From a beta proteobacterium AAP51 (lineage in GTDB: Bacteria > Pseudomonadota > Gammaproteobacteria > Burkholderiales > Burkholderiaceae_C): DNA of 54,170 nt. The stretch covers positions 1 to 54,170 of the forward strand of contig LJHT01000111.1 of the NCBI GenBank assembly GCA_001295905.1, given 5' to 3'. The notes beneath the pieces are model-generated. The model was not told where the DNA came from and ran no database searches. It saw nothing but the letters and a program-made list of their open reading frames with translations. Below are positions 49,970 through 54,170 of the stretch, piece after piece (the first letter of the stretch is position 1; every line of letters begins with the position of its first letter). The translations under genes were made by a program, and so were the position numbers.

Positions 49970-50977
49970 ATGAGCCAACCCATCGACCTGCGCAGTGACA
50001 CCGTCACGCTGCCCACGCCCGCGATGCGCGCGGCCATGCACGCCGCCGAGTTGGGCGACGATGTCTTCGCCGACGACCCCAACGTCAATGCCTTGCAGGA
50101 GAAGATCGCCTCGATGCTGGGCAAGGAGGCCGCGCTCTTCGTGCCCACCGGCACGCAGAGCAACCTCTGCGGCCTGATGGCGCATTGCGGCCGCGGCGAT
50201 GAATATCTCGTCGGCCAGATGGCCCACACCTACCGCTGGGAAGGCGGTGGTGCGGCGGTGCTGGGCAGCATCCAGCCCCAGCCGCTGCCGCAGCAGGCCG
50301 ATGGGTCCATCCTGCTCGCGGACCTTGAAGCCAACATCAAGCCCGACGACGCCCACTTCGCGAAGACACGGCTGCTGGCGCTGGAGAACACCTGGGGCGG
50401 CCAGGTGCTGCCGCTGCCTTACATCGAAGCCGCCACCGCGCTGGCGCGGCGCAAGGGCCTGGCCACGCACCTGGACGGCGCGCGCGTGTTCAACGCCGCG
50501 GTGGCCTCGGGGGTGCCGGTGGGCGGCATCGCGTGCCACTTCGACAGCGTCTCGGTCTGCTTCAGCAAGGGTCTGGGCGCGCCGGTGGGTTCGGCGCTCG
50601 TCGGCACGAAAGACTTCATCGCCCGAGCGCACCGTGTGCGCAAGATGCTGGGCGGCGGTATGCGCCAGGCCGGCGTGCTGGCCGCCGCGGCGAGTTACGC
50701 GCTCGACCACCACATCGAGCGCCTGGCCGAAGACCACGCCAACGCCCGCGCGCTGGCCGAGGGCCTGGCCGGCCTGCCGGGCGTGACGGTGCAGCCGCCG
50801 CAGACCAACATCGTCTTCGTCGACCTTGCGCCCGAGAAGGCGCCCGGCGTGGTGGAGCGCCTGCGCGCCGCTGGCGTGCTGTGCACGGGCCTGTACCGCC
50901 TGCGCTTCGTGACGCACCTGAACGTGTCTGCCGACGACATCACCCGTGCCGTGGCCGTGCTGCGGCAGCATCTCTGA
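49970..50977 (+). CDS. ltaE: low-specificity L-threonine aldolase
   Basis: A 335-aa PLP enzyme cleaving L-threonine or allo-threonine to glycine and acetaldehyde. Motifs: DLRSDTVTLPTPAMRAAMHAAELGDDVFADDP, FVPTGTQSN, LENTWGGQVL, HLDGARVFNAAVA and the PLP Lys in SVSVCFSKGLGAPVGSALVG. Starts two nt after trpG and sits between trpG and trpD, an insertion in the trp operon that I have seen in some Burkholderiales. It shares no obvious step with tryptophan synthesis beyond supplying glycine for serine formation. Confidence 0.95.
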   Translation: MSQPIDLRSDTVTLPTPAMRAAMHAAELGDDVFADDPNVNALQEKIASMLGKEAALFVPTGTQSNLCGLMAHCGRGDEYLVGQMAHTYRWEGGGAAVLGSIQPQPLPQQADGSILLADLEANIKPDDAHFAKTRLLALENTWGGQVLPLPYIEAATALARRKGLATHLDGARVFNAAVASGVPVGGIACHFDSVSVCFSKGLGAPVGSALVGTKDFIARAHRVRKMLGGGMRQAGVLAAAASYALDHHIERLAEDHANARALAEGLAGLPGVTVQPPQTNIVFVDLAPEKAPGVVERLRAAGVLCTGLYRLRFVTHLNVSADDITRAVAVLRQHL

Positions 50978-50988
50978 GACCGACTGCC

Positions 50989-52023
50989 ATGCCCATCACC
51001 AACCACGAAGCGCTCACGCGCGTCATCGAGCACCGCGAGATTTTCCACGACGAGATGCTGGCGCTGATGCGCCGCATCATGAGCGGCGAGATGAGCCCGG
51101 TGATGATGGCCGCGCTGCTGGTGGGCTTGCGCGTGAAGAAAGAGACCATCGGCGAGATCACCGCCGCGGCGCAGGTGATGCGCGAGTTCTCCACCAAGGT
51201 GAACGTTGCCGACCGCACGCACCTGGTGGACATCGTCGGCACCGGCGGTGACGGCTCGCACACCTTCAACATCAGCACTTGCAGCATGTTCGTGGCGGCG
51301 GCCTGCGGGGCGCGTGTCAGCAAGCACGGCAACCGCGGCGTCAGCAGCAAGAGCGGCAGCGCCGACGTGCTGGAAACGCTGGGCGTGCCGATGACCCTGG
51401 CCCCCGAGGCGGTGGCGCGCTGCATTGCCGACACCGGCATCGGCTTCATGTTCGCGCCCAACCACCACCCGGCGATGAAGAACGTCGCCCCGGTGCGGCG
51501 CGAACTGGGCGTGCGCACGATCTTCAACATCCTGGGCCCGCTCACCAACCCGGCGGACGCGCCCAACATCCTGATGGGCGTGTTCCACCCCGACCTGGTG
51601 GGCATCCAGGTGCGGGCGCTGCAGCGGCTGGGCGCCGAGCGCGCGGTGGTGGTCTATGGGCGCGACGGCATGGACGAGGTGTCCCTGGGCGCCGCCACCA
51701 TGGTGGGCGAGTACCTCGACGGCGCCATCCGTGAGTACGAGATCCACCCGGAGGACTTCGGGCTGACGATGTCCAGCAGCCGTGCGCTGAAGGTGGAAAC
51801 GCCCGAACAGTCGCGCGCGCTGCTGCAGGCCGTGCTGGACAACGAACCCGGGCCTGCGCGCGACATCGTCATCCTCAACGCAGGCGTGGCGCTGTACGTG
51901 GCGGGCGTGGCGCCCGGCATGGCCGAGGGCGTGGCGCTGGCGCGCGAAGGCATCGCCTCGGGCCGCGCGCTGGCCAAGATGCACCAGTTCGTGGTGCGAA
52001 GCAAAGAACTGGCCCCGGCATGA
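50989..52023 (+). CDS. trpD: anthranilate phosphoribosyltransferase
   Basis: A 344-aa enzyme joining anthranilate to PRPP. Motifs: VGTGGDGSHTFNISTCSMFVAAACGARVSKHGNRGVSSKSGSADVLE (PRPP site), IGFMFAPNHHPAMKNVAPVRRELGVRTIFNILGPLTNP and YGRDGMDEVSLGAATMV. It starts 11 nt after ltaE. Length normal. A 58-nt gap to trpC is the only break in this block. Confidence 0.97.
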   Translation: MPITNHEALTRVIEHREIFHDEMLALMRRIMSGEMSPVMMAALLVGLRVKKETIGEITAAAQVMREFSTKVNVADRTHLVDIVGTGGDGSHTFNISTCSMFVAAACGARVSKHGNRGVSSKSGSADVLETLGVPMTLAPEAVARCIADTGIGFMFAPNHHPAMKNVAPVRRELGVRTIFNILGPLTNPADAPNILMGVFHPDLVGIQVRALQRLGAERAVVVYGRDGMDEVSLGAATMVGEYLDGAIREYEIHPEDFGLTMSSSRALKVETPEQSRALLQAVLDNEPGPARDIVILNAGVALYVAGVAPGMAEGVALAREGIASGRALAKMHQFVVRSKELAPA

Positions 52024-52081
52024 GCGCGCCGGGCCGCCCCCAAGCGCTCATCGCGCAGCACGCAGCGCGGAGGGTCGTCCA

Positions 52082-52906
52082 GTGAGCGACATCCTGCAGC
52101 GCATCGTCGAGGTCAAGCACGAAGAGCTGGCTGTGGCGCGCCAGCGCCGCAGCCTGGCGAGCTGGCGCGAAGAGGCCGAAGCCAGGCGAGATGCGCGCGG
52201 CCTCGAGGCTGCGCTGCGCGCGAAGATGGCAGCCGGCCATGCCGCCGTCATCGCCGAAGTGAAGAAGGCCAGCCCCAGCAAGGGCGTGTTGCGCGAACAC
52301 TTCATACCGGCCGAGATTGCGGCCAGCTACGCCGAGCACGGCGCGGCCTGCCTCAGCGTGCTGACCGACGAGCGGTTTTTCCAGGGCAGCGCCGCCTACC
52401 TGCAGCAGGCGCGTGCCGCCTGCGCGCTGCCTGTGCTGCGCAAGGACTTCATGGTCGACGAGTACCAGGTGGCGGAAGCCCGGGCGCTGGGTGCCGATGC
52501 CATTCTGCTGATCGCCGCCTGCCTGTCTGACATGCAGATGGCCGACCTGGAAGCCGTCGCGCTGGCCTACGGCATGGACGTGCTGGTGGAGGTGCACGAT
52601 GGCGATGAACTTGACCGCGCCTTGCGGCTCAGGACGCCGCTGCTGGGCATCAACAACCGCAACCTGCGCACCTTCGAGGTGACGCTGGACACCACGCTGG
52701 GCCTGCTGCCGCGCGTGCCGTCCGACCGGCTGCTCGTCACCGAATCAGGCATCCTGGCGCGTACCGATGTGCAGCGCATGCGTGCAGCCGGTGTGCATGC
52801 TTTCCTGGTGGGCGAGGCGTTCATGCGCGCGCCCAGCCCGGGCCAGGCGCTGGCGGCCTTGTTTGTGGGTGACGGCACCGCCGGCCCGGTGGGTCGCCCC
52901 ACTTGA
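52082..52906 (+). CDS. trpC: indole-3-glycerol-phosphate synthase
   Basis: A 274-aa TIM-barrel enzyme converting CdRP to indoleglycerol phosphate. Starts at GTG 52082. Motifs: VIAEVKKASPSKGVLREHF, LSVLTDERFFQGSAAYL, VLRKDFMVDEYQVAEARALGADAILLI, LVEVHDGDELDRAL, GINNRNLRTFEV and VTESGILARTDVQRM. It overlaps the ung start by 4 nt. No trpF fusion. Confidence 0.97.
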   Translation: MSDILQRIVEVKHEELAVARQRRSLASWREEAEARRDARGLEAALRAKMAAGHAAVIAEVKKASPSKGVLREHFIPAEIAASYAEHGAACLSVLTDERFFQGSAAYLQQARAACALPVLRKDFMVDEYQVAEARALGADAILLIAACLSDMQMADLEAVALAYGMDVLVEVHDGDELDRALRLRTPLLGINNRNLRTFEVTLDTTLGLLPRVPSDRLLVTESGILARTDVQRMRAAGVHAFLVGEAFMRAPSPGQALAALFVGDGTAGPVGRPT

Positions 52907-53610
52907 ACGTTCTGCAGGGCCCGCTGGACGAGCGGCTGGCGGAGAACCTGGGCGACTGGCAGCCGCTGCTGCGGCGCTGGCGCAGCAGTGCGGCCGGCCA
53001 GGCGCTGGTGCAGGCGGTCGACGCACGGGTGGCGGCCGGCGCCACCGTCTACCCGGCCGACGTGTTCCGTGCGCTGGCCCTCACGCCCCTGGCCCAGGTG
53101 CGGGTGCTCATCCTGGGCCAGGACCCTTACCACGGGCCCGGGCAGGCCGAGGGGCTGGCGTTTTCGGTGCCGGAAGGCCAGAAGCCGCCGCCCAGCCTGC
53201 GCAACATCTTCAAGGAATTGCACCGTGACCTGGGTCTGCACCCGCTGGGCAACGGTTCGCTGCTGCCGTGGGCCCGGCAGGGCGTGCTGCTGCTGAACGC
53301 CTGCCTGACCGTGGAGGACGGCCAGCCCGGCAGCCATGCCAAGCTCGGTTGGCAGGCACTTACTGACGCCATCTGCGTTGCCTTGGCTGAAGATCCTTCG
53401 CCGAAGGTGTTCATGCTTTGGGGTGCGCACGCCCAGGCCAAAGCCCCCCTGCTGGCCCAGCCCCAGCACCGGGTGCTGATGGCCAACCATCCTTCGCCAC
53501 TTTCGGCGCTGCGCCCACCGGTGCCCTTCATCGGCTGCGGCCACTTCGGTGCTGCCAACCGCTTCCTGCGGGAAGCGGGCCGGGGCGAGGTGCGCTGGGG
53601 CCGGTGCTGA
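52903..53610 (+). CDS. ung: uracil-DNA glycosylase
   Basis: A 235-aa family-1 glycosylase. Starts at TTG 52903, overlapping the trpC stop (TTGA). Motifs: catalytic GQDPYHGPGQAEGLAFSVPEG, SLRNIFKELHRDLG, LPWARQGVLLLNACLTVE and the C-terminal HPSPLSALRP with catalytic His. It removes uracil from DNA. An overlap with trpC is a common arrangement in Burkholderiales. Confidence 0.96.
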   Translation: MNVLQGPLDERLAENLGDWQPLLRRWRSSAAGQALVQAVDARVAAGATVYPADVFRALALTPLAQVRVLILGQDPYHGPGQAEGLAFSVPEGQKPPPSLRNIFKELHRDLGLHPLGNGSLLPWARQGVLLLNACLTVEDGQPGSHAKLGWQALTDAICVALAEDPSPKVFMLWGAHAQAKAPLLAQPQHRVLMANHPSPLSALRPPVPFIGCGHFGAANRFLREAGRGEVRWGRC

Positions 53611-53615
53611 GGGCC

Positions 53616-53643
53616 TTGGCCGCAGCGATCAGCGTGCTATACT
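53616..53643 (+). promoter_or_regulatory. promoter of the tRNA-tuf cluster
   Basis: TTGGCC (53616-53621), 16-nt spacer, TATACT (53638-53643), twelve nt before the tRNA-Tyr 5' end. Good -10; -35 four of six. It is downstream of ung by only five nt. Confidence 0.7.
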
Positions 53644-53655
53644 CACAGGCTCTCC

Positions 53656-53741
53656 GGAGGGGTGCCCGAGTGGCTAAAGGGGGCAGACTGTAAATCTGTT
53701 GGCTTACGCCTACGCTGGTTCGAATCCAGCCTCCTCCACCA
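53656..53741 (+). tRNA. tRNA-Tyr(GUA)
   Basis: An 86-nt tRNA with encoded CCA end. Acceptor GGAGGGG pairs with CTCCTCC (one G-U). Anticodon GTA at 53690-53692 in loop CTGTAAA; T-arm GCTGG TTCGAAT CCAGC. The long variable arm, as expected for Tyr, follows the anticodon stem. Confidence 0.97.
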
Positions 53742-53825
53742 GAGATTCTTGTTGACCTGGTTTTCGGCGGCCAACAACCGCTGCGGCCGCAACAGGCCCG
53801 ATTCTGGTAGCTCGAGAGATGCCAG

Positions 53826-53899
53826 GCGGGAGTAGTTCAATGGCAGAACCTTAGCCTTCCAAGCTAATGACACGGGTTCGATTCCCGTCTCCCGCTCCA
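53826..53899 (+). tRNA. tRNA-Gly(UCC)
   Basis: A 74-nt tRNA with encoded CCA. Acceptor GCGGGAG pairs fully with CTCCCGC; anticodon loop CTTCCAA with TCC; T-arm GGG-TTCGATT-CCC. It sits 84 nt after tRNA-Tyr in the standard Tyr-Gly-Thr-tuf order. Confidence 0.97.
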
Positions 53900-53942
53900 C
53901 GGCTGGCAGGTTCTTCTTCGTAGTTGGTTGTCGGTTCTTGTG

Positions 53943-53994
53943 TCGTTACGGGCGTGGTGGCAGGTGGCCAGCGCAGCCCCCAGGCCCGTAACGA
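53943..53994 (+). repeat. inverted repeat between tRNA-Gly and tRNA-Thr
   Basis: TCGTTACGGGC (53943-53953) pairs perfectly with GCCCGTAACGA (53984-53994), 30-nt loop, ending one nt before tRNA-Thr. It may be an RNA-processing site in the polycistronic tRNA transcript. The sequence GTCGTTACGGGC also occurs at 20755-20766. Confidence 0.55.
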
Positions 53995-53995
53995 T

Positions 53996-54070
<75 letters not shown>

Positions 54071-54114
54071 CGCTTTCTTTGATCCCACTTGTCTTCGCCC
54101 AGGAGCGCTAGAAA

Positions 54115-54170
54115 ATGGCAAAAGGTAAATTCGAACGCACGAAGCCGCACGTGAACGTGGGCACGATTGG
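54115..54170 (+). CDS. tuf: elongation factor Tu (5' end only)
   Basis: The ATG at 54115 has AGGAG ten nt upstream (54101-54105) and begins M-A-K-G-K-F-E-R-T-K-P-H-V-N-V-G-T-I-G, the universal EF-Tu N-terminus (the last residues open the GTP-binding P-loop region). The rest lies outside the window. It delivers aminoacyl-tRNA to the ribosome. Confidence 0.97.
   Translation, partial: MAKGKFERTKPHVNVGTI

Noticed and set aside
53742..53995. Short frames antisense to the tRNA genes
   Set aside because: They run through tRNA genes and end within them; typical artefacts of tRNA sequence.

Overview
The window is one contig of a high-GC bacterium (GC roughly 70 percent by eye), densely coded with many 1-4 nt start/stop overlaps. 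The tRNA-Tyr/Gly/Thr-tuf cluster, apaG next to rpe, a split trp operon (trpEG, ltaE, trpDC, ung), the Gcr-type 'site-specific recombinase' family membrane protein and the fused indolepyruvate:ferredoxin oxidoreductase all point to Betaproteobacteria, order Burkholderiales, probably near Rubrivivax/Leptothrix/Ideonella. That placement is inference from gene content, not from a marker-gene search. No mobile elements, CRISPR arrays or rRNA genes were seen.

Region A (1-17159, all minus strand) is the most unusual part. Transcription runs right to left. A stand-alone apbE (FMN transferase) ends in an intrinsic terminator. A 15-gene run of almost entirely overlapping genes follows: a 1011-aa lipoprotein with a TolB-like propeller and three CXXCH motifs (HzsA-like), a second lipoprotein with a CX4CH motif, two outer-membrane barrels, a TlpA-type thioredoxin, a DUF4266 lipoprotein, a DUF3570 barrel, a coiled-coil exported protein, two large TPR proteins, a small exported protein, one ExbB/TolQ, two ExbD/TolR and an AgmX/PglI-like protein cut by the window edge. 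One TolQ plus two TolR plus AgmX plus TPR proteins plus barrels is the parts list of a Myxococcus Agl-Glt/Nfs trans-envelope machine. Here it is fused to haem-lipoprotein and thiol/flavin genes. I regard this as the candidate undescribed system.

Region B (17160-25899) is regulatory. It holds a LytS/LytTR-type two-component system with a small membrane protein between kinase and regulator, a 72-aa membrane protein, a 1133-aa BTAD/AAA/TPR regulator, and nhaR divergent from a cysteine-less Rrf2 regulator with a well-formed promoter and operator.

Region C (26025-37871) is metabolic: a DctP-Q-M TRAP transporter whose DctM carries a proline-rich repeat insert; cytochrome b561 with three tandem YceI proteins; a DUF4743 Nudix hydrolase overlapping a fused indolepyruvate:ferredoxin oxidoreductase; and a divergent Lrp/AsnC regulator.

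Region D (37986-47663) is mixed: a degenerate-GGDEF membrane protein, a small membrane peptide, the Gcr recombinase-family protein, apaG, rpe, a second Lrp/AsnC regulator, an AP2-like hypothetical protein, a saccharopine-dehydrogenase-family enzyme, an S9 peptidase and a chalcone-isomerase-like exported protein.

Region E (47737-54170) is the tryptophan block, preceded by what looks like an unannotated trp leader peptide with two Trp codons and competing hairpins. It is followed by ung, tRNA-Tyr(GUA), tRNA-Gly(UCC), tRNA-Thr(GGU) and the first 56 nt of tuf.
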